Origin: Lewinellaceae bacterium
Lineage (GTDB): Bacteria > Bacteroidota > Bacteroidia > Chitinophagales > Saprospiraceae
Assembly (NCBI GenBank): GCA_016710765.1
Contig: JADJUJ010000001.1
Coordinates: 609,341 to 673,340, forward strand
Reading direction: 5' to 3'
DNA: 64,000 nucleotides
Position 1 is the stretch's first letter; the number at the start of each line of letters is the position of its first letter. The notes below the pieces were generated by a model, which was not told the DNA's origin, ran no database searches, and was given only the letters and a program-made list of their open reading frames with translations. Shown here piece after piece: positions 56,050 through 64,000 of this stretch. Position numbers and translations under genes: made by a program.

Positions 56050-57390
56050 ATGACCAACACCATTATACGCCGTGTAATTCTGCTCGGTGCATTCGCTATC
56101 CTGAGCCTGCTCTCGGTACAAACGTACTGGGTACTGATCAGTTATAACATTCAGGAACGGGAGTTTAACCGAAAAGTGTACCAGGCGCTGCTGGATGCAT
56201 CCAACCACCTGTCCAAATTGGAGCGTTTCGATTTGCCGCAGAAAGACCTAATCGACCAGCCTTACTCCAATTATTACGTTGTCAACCTGGAAAATCAATT
56301 CAGTGCTGATAACCTGGAGCATTATCTCCAGAAGGCATTTGCCGTGCAAAACCTGTATGAAGACTTTCAATATGGTATGTACGACTGCTCTAGCAACCAG
56401 ATGGTAACCTGGAAAATGATCAAATACACGGACAAAGAGCCCTTTTTGGTCGGTAACATCAGCCACGAACCCTTACCCGCCCATACCAAAAGCGACCTGA
56501 ACTACTACTTCGGCGTGCGCTTTCCCAACAAAACCGCCAATATCCTCAGCAATATGTGGATTGTGGTGGTATTTACCATTCTCATGTTGATTACGGTTGC
56601 CTTTTTTATCTATGCCATGTTTGTCATTCTCCGGCAAAAGCAGCTGTCGGAAATGCAACGCGATTTTATCAATAACATGACCCACGAGTTCAAAACGCCT
56701 ATTTCCACCATCAACATTTCCACCGATGTGTTTTTGCAAAGTGGAAAAATTAAAGAGGATCCAAGGTTAAACCGATATGCCGGAATCATCAAGGAGCAGG
56801 TACTTCGATTAAATACCCAGGTGGAAAAGGTGCTGCAATTGGCTAAAATAGAACGCGATAGCATTGAACTTAACCTGGAAGAAATTGACCTTGCCGAGCT
56901 GACGCGTTCTATGCTGCCCTCTCTGGAATTAAAGGTACACGAAAGAAAAGGCACCCTGAGCCTCCTGTTGGATGCCAAAAACCCCATGGTAACCGCCGAC
57001 AAACTTCACCTGACCAACATTTTACACAATCTGGCCGACAATGCCGTGAAATACACCAAGGGCGTACCGGACATCAGCATTAGCCTTCAGGATGGTCCGG
57101 CGAACCATCTGGTACTCCGCATTATCGACAACGGCATTGGTATTTCAAAGGAGCACCAAAAACGTGTTTTTGATAAATTCTATCGGGTGCCAACCGGCAA
57201 TGTGCACAACATTAAAGGGTTTGGACTAGGCCTGTTTTATGTCAAGAAAATGTGCCGCGAGCATCATTGGAAACTGAATCTTGAAAGTCAGCCGGGCAAA
57301 GGCACCATCATAGAAATCGTAATGCCGCATTCCAAACGATCAGCCGCTTCCTCGCACCAAAAGGACGAAGAAGTGCTCAGCAATTCCTGA
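56050..57390 (+). CDS. Sensor histidine kinase
   Basis: A 446-residue inner-membrane kinase: helix 1 (about 8-30), periplasmic sensor (31-167) of unknown fold, helix 2 (about 168-194), HisKA domain with His212 in NNMTHEFKTPIST, and an ATPase domain with N box (LTNILHNLADNAVKYTKG), G1 (IDNGIGISKEHQKRVFDKFY) and G2 (GFGLGLFYVKKM). It phosphorylates a response regulator. The partner should be the regulator whose stub begins at 58499; aroB lies between the two. The stop is one base from the aroB ATG. Confidence 0.92.
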   Translation: MTNTIIRRVILLGAFAILSLLSVQTYWVLISYNIQEREFNRKVYQALLDASNHLSKLERFDLPQKDLIDQPYSNYYVVNLENQFSADNLEHYLQKAFAVQNLYEDFQYGMYDCSSNQMVTWKMIKYTDKEPFLVGNISHEPLPAHTKSDLNYYFGVRFPNKTANILSNMWIVVVFTILMLITVAFFIYAMFVILRQKQLSEMQRDFINNMTHEFKTPISTINISTDVFLQSGKIKEDPRLNRYAGIIKEQVLRLNTQVEKVLQLAKIERDSIELNLEEIDLAELTRSMLPSLELKVHERKGTLSLLLDAKNPMVTADKLHLTNILHNLADNAVKYTKGVPDISISLQDGPANHLVLRIIDNGIGISKEHQKRVFDKFYRVPTGNVHNIKGFGLGLFYVKKMCREHHWKLNLESQPGKGTIIEIVMPHSKRSAASSHQKDEEVLSNS

Positions 57391-57391
57391 T

Positions 57392-58444
57392 ATGACAAAG
57401 CCTCCATACCACTGTTTCGACCTGGAAGGATGCCCTATATTTTTGGGGGATTTTGTTGATGTGTACGCCCAGGCAACCGCAGGTAAGACTTATACGCACA
57501 GTTTTGCCGTGGGTGATGCCAATACCCTCCCCCTGCTTCCTGATGATATGGTATCCTCCAGCAGCCTTATCCCAGCCGGTGAGCAATTTAAAACCATTTC
57601 AACCTGCATGCAAGTATGGGCAGACATGATGGCGGCCCAACTCGATCGGCAATCGCTGGTGCTCAACGTAGGCGGCGGTGTTGTAGGCGACCTGGGGGGC
57701 TTTTGCGCCGCTACATTTAAACGCGGACTGGATTTTATGCAAGTGCCCACCACCTTACTTGCCATGACGGATGCTTCCATTGGCGGCAAACTGGGGGTTG
57801 ATTTTCAGGGCATAAAAAACAGTATTGGCGTTTTCCGGCAACCTGCTGCCGTGCTCATCGACCCTGATTTCCTAAAAACACTGCCCCAACGAGAGTTGCG
57901 CAGTGGCATGGCAGAGGTTTACAAACACGCCCTCATTGGTGCACCACCGCTCTGGGACTTCCTGGCAGACAAAAAAATGGATGATATTTCTTCATGGGAC
58001 AAAGCCGCATGGCTGCCCGTGCTGAAGGAATCTATCAATGTTAAGGTAACAGTAGTAGCTCAGGACCCCCTGGAAAAAGGGCTTCGGGCTGTCCTCAATT
58101 TTGGCCATACCATTGGCCATGCGCTGGAGAGCTGGTGGCTGAACAGTGCCGACCCACTAACCCACGGCGAGGCTGTTGCCATCGGTATGTTGTGTGAACT
58201 GGCCATCCGTGATGCAGCAAAAGCAACTCGGCTGGCTGAGGTGTTGCTCGGCGTTTATCCCTTCCAGCGGGTACCCGAGGAAAGTTTTCCGGAGGTTTGG
58301 AACCATATGTTACAGGATAAAAAGAACCAGGGCGGAGCGGTTCGCATGGCTATCCCGGGCGAAAAGCCGTTTGAGCTGCAACTGGTCACTATTTCCGCCC
58401 AGGAAACGGAAGCTGCCTTGCGCTGGTACAACAGCTTGCGATGA
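57392..58444 (+). CDS. aroB: 3-dehydroquinate synthase
   Basis: A 350-residue protein with the NAD-binding and active-site motifs of AroB: VGGGVVGDLGGFCAATFKRG (about 90-109), VPTTLLAMTDASIGGKLGVD, ELRSGMAEVYKHALIG with the metal Glu, and NFGHTIGHALESWW plus LTHGEAVAIGM with metal His. It closes DAHP into 3-dehydroquinate, step two of the shikimate pathway. It is unusual that it is cotranscribed with a sensor kinase (1-bp gap), and no other aro gene is present. Confidence 0.93.
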   Translation: MTKPPYHCFDLEGCPIFLGDFVDVYAQATAGKTYTHSFAVGDANTLPLLPDDMVSSSSLIPAGEQFKTISTCMQVWADMMAAQLDRQSLVLNVGGGVVGDLGGFCAATFKRGLDFMQVPTTLLAMTDASIGGKLGVDFQGIKNSIGVFRQPAAVLIDPDFLKTLPQRELRSGMAEVYKHALIGAPPLWDFLADKKMDDISSWDKAAWLPVLKESINVKVTVVAQDPLEKGLRAVLNFGHTIGHALESWWLNSADPLTHGEAVAIGMLCELAIRDAAKATRLAEVLLGVYPFQRVPEESFPEVWNHMLQDKKNQGGAVRMAIPGEKPFELQLVTISAQETEAALRWYNSLR

Positions 58445-58458
58445 CAGCGAAATAGCAG

Positions 58459-58494
58459 CTCCCATTTTTCTCCAAAATTATGCTCCACCTTTGC
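58459..58494 (+). promoter_or_regulatory. Shared promoter box, copy A (upstream of response regulator)
   Basis: CTCCCATTTTTCTCCAAA (58459-58476), one variable base, TTA, eight variable bases, CTTTGC (58489-58494). The same string at the same spacing occurs at 60183-60218. CTTTGC fits the -7 position, so the 18-mer would cover the -33 region, the place where a response regulator activates. Confidence 0.6.
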
Positions 58495-58498
58495 GCTT

Positions 58499-58620
58499 AT
58501 GAAAATTTTACTCATCGAGGACGAGCTGACGCAAACAGTGCGGGAATACCTGCAACTGGGGGAACCTGGTGGAATGGGCGGCCGACTATCCGCTTGCTGT
58601 AGAAAAAACGGCCTTGTACG
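58499..58620 (+). pseudogene. Response regulator 5' stub
   Basis: ATG 58499 begins MKILLIEDELTQTVREYL, the first strand and acidic pocket of a receiver domain. After one extra G in the G5 run near 58560, the next frame gives NLVEWAADYPLAVEKTALYV, the expected second helix and strand of an OmpR-type receiver. Similarity stops at about 58617, before the phospho-acceptor Asp, and RND pump sequence begins. As it stands no functional regulator is made. Confidence 0.7.
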
Positions 58621-59622
58621 TGTACCGCAGGACCTTCTGTTCGTGTGGAACCCCTTTTTGTTCAATTGGCACAATTTGGCATCACACCAGCCAACTTGCA
58701 ATATCAGCTGCAAACAGTATTGGAAGGCAATGTAGTGGGTAAGTTGTACGAACCGGAGCAGTTGTCGGATATCCGGTTGGTATACCCGAACAACCGTAAC
58801 CTGAGCATCGAAGAGTTTCGCGCGCTGCAGATTTTTCTACCCAACGGCAAGCTTAAGCCCATTACTGAGCTTGCCGAAATAAGTCTTGATGAGGGCGAAG
58901 CAGAGATTGAGCGAGAAAACCTGCAAATGATAGGTGTGGTAAGCGGCCGACTCGACAACCGCGACCTGGGCAGTGTCATGCGCGACATTCAAAAATCGAT
59001 TCCAACCCAAGTATCGCTAGCTCCGGGGTATCACATTCAATATGGTGGCGCATTTGCGGAGCAGCAGCAGTCGTTTCGCGAGTTGCTGCGTATTTTGATC
59101 ATTGCCAGTTTGCTGGTTTTTGGCGCTATTTTGTTTTTTGTTTCGGGATATCCGCATTGCCTTACTGATCCTTTTTGTGGCGGTTTTGGGGATTGCCGGG
59201 AGTTACGCATTGCTGTATTTGACGCATACAGCGTTAAATGTGGGGCTTATACCGGATTGATAATGATCGTCGGAATCATTGGAGAAAATGCTATTTTTAC
59301 CTTCCTGCAGTTCCGCGAAACGCTGGAAGGTGGCAAAACGCCGGAAGACGCCGTGGTGTATGCCATCTCCACCCGGCTTAGGCCCAAACTGATGACCGCA
59401 CTGGGCGCCATTATTGCCTTGACTCCCCTGGCACTGGGGATTGGAACAGGCGCCCCACTGCACCAGCCGCTGGCCATCGCTGTGATAGGCGGTTTTTTAG
59501 CGGCGCTGCCTTTGTTGTTGATTGTTTTGCCGACGGGCATATTTTTGTTGTATGGCGGTAAAAGCCAACGCCAATCAGGAAGTGAAAAAAGAAAGTGTAA
59601 ATGCCAGTTTAAAACCACGTAG
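58618..59622 (+). pseudogene. C-terminal remnant of an RND (heavy-metal or multidrug) efflux pump
   Basis: From about 58640 the frame reads LFVQLAQFGITPANLQYQLQ, VVGKLYEPEQLSDIRLVYPN and LGSVMRDIQKSIPTQVSLAP, followed by membrane helices and GAYTGLIMIVGIIGENAIFT and STRLRPKLMTALGAIIALTP, which is the last third of an AcrB/CusA-type transporter. Between 59143 and 59245 two compensating frame errors occur; in the other frame FRDIRIALLILFVAVLGIAG is restored. The first roughly 600-700 residues, with the first helix set, are missing, so it cannot function. No membrane-fusion protein or TolC gene is nearby. Confidence 0.75.
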
Positions 59623-59626
59623 AAGC

Positions 59627-60175
59627 ATGAAAAAAAAAAAAAAGCCGAAAGTCGTTATCAATGAACTGCTTCGGACAAACAATGAATCACTGCGAAAACT
59701 GCATGCAATCGTGGAGTCGACCATGCAGGAAGAAAACCTGATCGTACATAACCTGCTGAACCCACCCGCTGATATTTTGTCGCGCGGGCAGCGGGTTTCC
59801 GACAAAGTGGCGCGCTTCGGCGGCAGCTGGGGCTTTATCATCATGTTTGGCATTGTGCTCTTTTTTTGGATCCTGTACAACTCGATAGTGCCGAGAGGCG
59901 CCGAATTTGACCCGTATCCCTTTATTTTGATGAACCTGATTTTGTCGTGTATTGCCGCCTTGCAGGCACCGGTCATTATGATGTCGCAAAATCGAAAAGA
60001 GGAAAAAGACCGGCAGCGGGCAGAAAACGACTACCTGGTAAATCTAAAAGCCGAACTGGAGGTGCGCAACCTCCACCTTAAAATTGACTTGCTGATGGAG
60101 GAACAAATCAGCCGTTTGGTGGAAGTACAGCAAGTGCAGTTGAAGTTGCTGGAGGACCTGACAGCTAGAAAGTAG
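59627..60175 (+). CDS. DUF1003 family membrane protein
   Basis: A 182-residue protein from ATG 59627, directly after the RND frame ends; ATG 59552 in the same frame is an alternative. The start is a poly-Lys segment coded by 14 consecutive A (59630-59643). ILSRGQRVSDKVARFGGSWG and the two helices (WGFIIMFGIVLFFWILYN and FILMNLILSCIAALQAPVIM, then MSQNRKEEKDR) are the DUF1003 signature. A C-terminal coiled segment follows. Function unknown; it is often placed near ion-transport genes. Confidence 0.88.
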   Translation: MKKKKKPKVVINELLRTNNESLRKLHAIVESTMQEENLIVHNLLNPPADILSRGQRVSDKVARFGGSWGFIIMFGIVLFFWILYNSIVPRGAEFDPYPFILMNLILSCIAALQAPVIMMSQNRKEEKDRQRAENDYLVNLKAELEVRNLHLKIDLLMEEQISRLVEVQQVQLKLLEDLTARK

Positions 60176-60182
60176 AATTCGC

Positions 60183-60218
60183 CTCCCATTTTTCTCCAAA
60201 GTTAGGGGATAACTTTGC
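60183..60218 (+). promoter_or_regulatory. Shared promoter box, copy B (upstream of PepSY-like gene)
   Basis: CTCCCATTTTTCTCCAAA (60183-60200), one variable base, TTA, eight variable bases, CTTTGC (60213-60218). TAACTTTG at 60210-60217 is a perfect -7 element. Compare copy A at 58459. Confidence 0.65.
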
Positions 60219-60249
60219 CTCATCATTCACCTTAATAAACTATATCACC

Positions 60250-60660
60250 ATGAAAAAATTAATTTTTCTATTTGTTTTAGGTTTGGGCGCCAGCGCTATG
60301 GCCTGTGCCCAAAAAACACCTCCCAAGGCGGTATCAGATGCGTTCACCCAAAAATTTTCTAAAGCAGAAGAACTGAAATGGAGCCAAGAAAAGAATGGCG
60401 ACTGGGAAGCAGAGTTCGAGCAGGACGAAGTGGAATTGTCGGCTAACTTCAACATTGCAGGTCAGTGGATCGAAACCGAAACGGAGATAAAAGTAGCGGA
60501 TCTTCCGGCAGCCGTTCGCACAGCACTCCAGGGAAAAAAAGTAAAAGAAGCAGCAAAAATTATGCGCGCTGATGGTACCACTGTATATGAAGCGGAAGTA
60601 AAGGGCAAGGATATGCTTTTTGACGACAGTGGTAAATTGCTTTCAGAAGAAAAGGATTAG
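60250..60660 (+). CDS. PepSY-like (PF11396-type) periplasmic protein
   Basis: A 136-residue protein with a signal peptide (MKKLIFLFVLGLGASAMACA). Two PepSY-like repeats follow: PPKAVSDAFTQKFSKAEELK with WSQEKNGDWEAEFEQDEVEL, and LPAAVRTALQGKKVKEAAKI with a YEAEVKGKDMLFDDSGKL strand pair. Such proteins are common beside two-component systems in Bacteroidota; a role in sensing or inhibiting envelope enzymes is suspected but not shown. The shared promoter box links it to the response regulator at 58499. Confidence 0.85.
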   Translation: MKKLIFLFVLGLGASAMACAQKTPPKAVSDAFTQKFSKAEELKWSQEKNGDWEAEFEQDEVELSANFNIAGQWIETETEIKVADLPAAVRTALQGKKVKEAAKIMRADGTTVYEAEVKGKDMLFDDSGKLLSEEKD

Positions 60661-60761
60661 AGATTCGTCATTTTAAAAGGGTGCTGCTTACAGTACTGTC
60701 CCTTTTTTGTGCGCGGGCACAACAATTTCTGTTAGGAGAGCAGCGCAAAAGAATTACCCAC

Positions 60762-60806
60762 AAAAAAACAGCCGCACAAGTCAAACTTGTACGGCTGTAG
60801 TTTTTT
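60762..60806. terminator. Bidirectional terminator between PepSY-like and DUF4783 genes
   Basis: Stem ACAGCCG-c-ACAAGT (60768-60781) with ACTTGT-a-CGGCTGT (60785-60798), a 3-nt loop, an A7 run on the left and T6 on the right, so it works for both convergent genes. Confidence 0.85.
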
Positions 60807-60822
60807 GGAAACCAGTTTCTGG

Positions 60823-61206
60823 TTATTCTTCGTCGAAGCGAATTTCCTGAATTTTTAGTGTGTTGCCCGAGGCTTTCAAATACAGGTAAACCCGGTAGCT
60901 GCCATTGGTGGCACTGAGGTTGCCGATACAGTAGCGGTCGCTGTTTTCGCGGCTGGTGCCTTTCGTACCTGCTGGAACGACTTGGGCTTGCTGCTTAAAG
61001 AGCTGCGCACCACTTGTGGCTTTGGCCTTGGGGTAGAGTTGCTCATTGTCTTTGATGGAGATTTCGACGTTGTCGGCAAAGTATTTGGACAGCGTTTCCA
61101 CATCTCCGGAGCTGAGCGCTTGGGTGATAGCATCCAGGTTCGGGTTGCCCTGATAACCGAAGGCCAGTGCAGGGGCAAACAAAAGCAGGAAAAGCAGATT
61201 TTTCAT
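60823..61206 (-). CDS. DUF4783 family secreted protein (two compensating frame errors)
   Basis: A 127-residue protein with a signal peptide (MKNLLFLLLFAPALAFGYQG) and the DUF4783 pattern: ITQALSSGDVETLSKYFADN, VEISIKDNEQLYPKAKAT and YRVYLYLKASGNTLKIQEIR. Between about 61017 and 60967 the visible frame reads SGAQLFKQQAQVVPAG, which does not fit. The next frame there reads VVRSSLSSKPKSFQQV, which is the family consensus before KGTSRENSDRYCIGN. So one missing and one extra base flank this stretch. It is a small NTF2-like periplasmic protein of unknown function. Confidence 0.82.
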   Translation of the reverse strand: MKNLLFLLLFAPALAFGYQGNPNLDAITQALSSGDVETLSKYFADNVEISIKDNEQLYPKAKATSGAQLFKQQAQVVPAGTKGTSRENSDRYCIGNLSATNGSYRVYLYLKASGNTLKIQEIRFDEE

Positions 61207-62190
61207 TACGAACAGTTTAGGTTTGATAAAGCGGCTTTTATACCGTGTTACTCTTTGTACGTTTGTGTTTCCCTTATGTAACTGACAAACACATCGTTTT
61301 GAGTGTTAATGCAAAGTTAAAAGATATAAACGGGTGGTAATTAGGGGTGGAGAACGGGATGTATAGTACTTTGACATAAAGGGAATAGCAATTTTTCAAA
61401 GACTATTTGTGAAAAAATATATGGAATTTAATTTGGCAAATGTAGTAAATGTTTATATCTATAATTGACAATAAGGTATTATTAAACAATGATATTTTGA
61501 TTATTTTTTATATTTAAAAACATAAAATCTTTTTTTAATCCCCTTCATCCTTCAAAACTAAAGTTACCCGAGAACTGATTCTACGCAATGTAAATTCGGT
61601 CGTGAATTTGCTGGTTCGACTAAATGAAGTGTACAGGACTGGGTAATTGCCTTGCCTAAGTATGCCCTCGCATAAAAATCAAATGGTTGTTGCCGTTAAC
61701 CGGAAAACGAAATTAGTGCAATGCTTTGCGCTGAATTCTCGATTGATTTTTGCTTTAGAGGAACCTTTGCCTTTCTGCCAAAATTTTTTCCCAGTAAAAC
61801 TAAGGTTTACCCCATGGATTGTCTGTAGGACAAAGATGAATCATTCATTTTTGATCAGTCTGGTGTTGCTTTGTACGACCCCGATTTATGATCAAAAATA
61901 CCAAATTCCTTTACTGTACTAATTCAGAAAGATTGTACCAGTGAGAAGTCCAAGCGTCAGAAACTACTCTGCTAGTTCTGTATAATAAAATCCAATCCTT
62001 CCTTTGTACCTGTTTCCATTTGCAATGTTGCATAAATAAAATCCGCCTATGACTATTGTAGATTTGAGATATAAAATCTTGATGTAGAAGTAGTAAGACG
62101 AAGACTATACGGTAATTAGAATGATTTATCCAGTGTTTGTTTCAGAAATTTGATATTCTTGCACAGAATTTGCTTGACTAATCTAAAAAA
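61207..62190. other. AT-rich intergenic region before the helicase gene
   Basis: These 984 bp are clearly richer in A/T than the preceding genes and hold no gene that I can support. Open stretches (for example 61647-61922) lack protein-like codon use, although MNHSFLISLVLLCTTP at 61838 looks like a stranded signal peptide. The region may be the edge of an acquired island. Confidence 0.5.
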
Positions 62191-64000
62191 TTGAAACCAA
62201 CCCTTATCCCAACTTTGCCACGCTTCAATCTTTCACCACACCAGGCAAAATATTACGCCTTCGAACTAACCAAGCGCTGCCCTTCTGACAGCGTTGAAAA
62301 GTTTAGTGCTACCTTATTAGATGCCCAGGTAGACCTTAATCCGCATCAAGTTGAGGCTGCACTATTTGCTTTTCGGTCACCCCTATCTTCAGGTGCTATT
62401 TTGGCCGACGAAGTGGGACTCGGCAAAACTATAGAAGCCGGTATTTTACTTTCTCAAAAATGGGCTGAAGGTAATCGGCGGTTGATTGTAATTGGACCAT
62501 CTAACCTTAGAAAGCAATGGAGCCAGGAATTGGAAGAAAAGTTCTTCCTGCCCACTTTAATCCTGGAACAAAAAAACTTTAAAGAGCACATACAAAAGGG
62601 GCACAAAAACCCTTTCGAGCAATCCAAGGTAGTACTTTGTTCTTTTCAATTTGCCAAAAGCAAAGCGGAGTACCTACAAATGGTTTCTTGGGACTTGGTT
62701 GTAATTGATGAAGCGCACCGCTTGCGCAATGTCTACCGCCCTTCCAATATTATTGGCAAAATTATTAAAAGAGCCACTGCTGGTGTAAGGAAGGTGCTAC
62801 TTACGGCAACCCCATTACAGAATTCGCTTCTGGAACTTTATGGTTTGGTCAGCCTTATCGACGATCACATATTTGGCGACCGGATAAGTTTTCGTAGCCA
62901 GTTTACTCGTTCTGGAGGTGAAATTGACTTTCAGGAACTGCGCGACCGCATCGCTCCGGTTTGCCACCGCACGCTGCGCCGTCAAGTGCAGGAATATATC
63001 CGCTATACGAATCGGATACCTGTTACTATACGGTTCGAACCTACCGAAGAAGAAATTCGCCTCTACGATCTGGTGAACCAATACTTACAGCGCGAATTAC
63101 TCTTTGCTTTGCCTAAAGGCCAGCGCCATCTGCTCACCATGATCATGCGCAAACTGTTGGCCTCTTCTTCCTATGCAATTGCCGGCACCTTGAATGGCCT
63201 AATTACCCGTCTTGAAAATCTGGTGATCAGCGAGGAGGGGAAGATAGCAGTCTTGGATGAACTGGAAGATGATATTGAGAATATTGATGAGCCTGCTGAG
63301 GAATGGGAATTTGAAGAGGAAGTGGAAGTGGACGAAGAGGCCTTTCTCTCTACCGAAGATATTGAAAGGATCAAACTGGAAATAGAAGAGCCCAAAACTT
63401 ATCGTGAACTGGCCGAAGGCATTGAACAAAACGCCAAAGGTGATAAGTTGCTCATTTCGCTTCAGGAAGGGTTTGCTCGTCAAAGCCAGATCAATGCTCC
63501 ACAGAAGGCCATCGTATTTACGGAAAGCCGTCGCACGCAGGCCTATTTATATCGGTTGCTCCAGCAAACCGAATTCAAAGACCGTATCATCTTGTTTAAC
63601 GGTTTAACAATGATGAACAATCTAAAGCGATCTACAAAGCCTGGAACGAAAAATACCAAGGTACCGACAAGGTGTCCGGATCGCGCACTGCCGATATGCG
63701 TGCGGCACTTGTCGATGCGTTTAGGAAGGATGCTCAAATCATGATTGCCACGGAAGCTGCTGCCGAGGGAATCAATTTGCAATTCTGTGCAATGGTAGTC
63801 AATTATGACCTGCCTTGGAATCCACAACGCATAGAACAACGCATCGGCCGAAGCCACCGATATGGCCAGCAACATGATGTAGTGGTCGTCAACTTTTTGA
63901 ATACACGTAACGCCGCTGACCAACGGGTATTCCAACTATTAGATGAGAAATTCCAGCTCTTCAGTGGTGTGTTTGGCGCCTCTGATGAAGTATTGGGCAC
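62191..64000 (+). CDS. SNF2-family DEAD/DEAH helicase (partial at window end, one frame break)
   Basis: Starts at TTG 62191 (a TAA precedes it in frame). The helicase motifs are in order: ADEVGLGKTIEAG (Walker A), WDLVVIDEAHRLRN (DEAH), LLTATPLQNSLLELYGLV (motif III), an acidic Glu-rich insert (about 355-400), AIVFTESRRTQAYLYRLL, and, after adding one A near 63608, NNDEQSKAIYKAWNEKYQG, ATEAAAEGINLQF and QRIGRSHRYGQQ (motif VI). The layout is RapA/HepA-like. In Bacteroidota such long SNF2 proteins often belong to defence loci (DISARM DrmD-like, or beside DUF4391 and type III-like methylases), but the neighbours are outside the window. About 604 residues are visible. Confidence 0.85.

Noticed and set aside
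61647..61922. Small gene in the AT-rich gap (91 codons)
   Set aside because: Composition and residue pattern are not protein-like; only the short hydrophobic stretch at 61838 stands out.
1..64000. CRISPR arrays, insertion sequences or prophage genes
   Set aside because: No regularly spaced repeats, transposase or integrase motifs, or phage structural genes were seen on either strand.

Overview
The window looks like a chromosomal segment of a Bacteroidota bacterium, most likely from the Saprospiria (Lewinella/Haliscomenobacter-like). The evidence is secreted proteins with C-terminal type IX secretion (T9SS) sorting domains (PKD, Kazal, choice-of-anchor L, CotH, lamin-tail modules), promoters of the Bacteroidota type (TTG/TTTG, 17-23 bp, TAnnTTTG) with little Shine-Dalgarno signal, lineage-restricted families (DUF4293, DUF4783, DUF6913, PaaE-like reductase, anti-sigma/outer-membrane-barrel fusions) and a sigma-54 with the long acidic linker. 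By eye the GC content is near 45-50 %. A segment at about 4.8-6.55 kb and the last 2.8 kb are clearly more AT-rich.

Layout. 0-4 kb: recX (cut by the window edge) and apaG, a lipoprotein, and an ECF sigma factor with an anti-sigma/barrel partner. 4-7 kb: a T9SS-sorted fibronectin protein divergent from a decayed gene; the latter is a paralogue of an intact gene at 17.2 kb that is also divergent from a T9SS protein. 7-14.4 kb: dipeptidyl peptidase IV, a di-haem peroxidase, an orphan nuclease-like domain, a lipid kinase, DUF4293, an OppB-like permease and a metallo-hydrolase. 14.6-21 kb: a PKD/Kazal T9SS protein, the second helical-family gene, a PagL-like barrel and mtaB. 21-27 kb: folB with a Cys-rich tail, a 2-oxoacid dehydrogenase E2, and comEC with a helix-hairpin-helix (ComEA-like) gene. 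27-34.7 kb: a PaaE-like reductase divergent from AlkB, an SRPBCC/GyrI protein, nadB, a WG-repeat protein and hflX. 35-41.6 kb: rpoN, recA, a VOC protein, dapA, DUF6913 and accA. 41.8-50.5 kb: tRNA-Asp, a 1519-residue CotH T9SS protein, a second ECF sigma factor, a CorC-type transporter and a choice-of-anchor L protein. 50.5-61 kb: alpha-glucan phosphorylase, an unknown gene, DUF2905, the rpsF-rpsR-rplI operon, a histidine kinase with aroB, a response-regulator stub fused to an RND pump remnant, DUF1003, PepSY-like and DUF4783. 61.2-64 kb: an AT-rich gap, then a SNF2-family helicase that runs off the window.

A feature of the whole window is a large number of single-base frame breaks, mostly deletions. 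They hit recA, rpoN, mtaB, E2, glgP, oppB, DUF4293, the PagL-like gene, two T9SS tails and the terminal helicase. Because essential genes are hit, and because adding or removing one base restores the family consensus each time, I read most of them as sequencing or assembly errors and give the coordinates of the repaired genes. The decayed helical-family gene (5641-6864) and the response-regulator/RND junction (about 58.62 kb) are not explained by single-base errors alone and look like real decay or deletion, or a misassembly.

The most interesting points are: (i) a repeated divergent module of a T9SS-sorted secreted protein and an uncharacterised helical-family gene, one copy having AT-rich 5' halves and genome-like 3' ends, as if the inner part had been exchanged; (ii) an identical 18-bp promoter box at identical spacing from CTTTGC upstream of both the response regulator and the PepSY-like gene; (iii) an AlkB hydroxylase divergent from a PaaE-like reductase; and (iv) a candidate ncRNA upstream of the first sigma factor.
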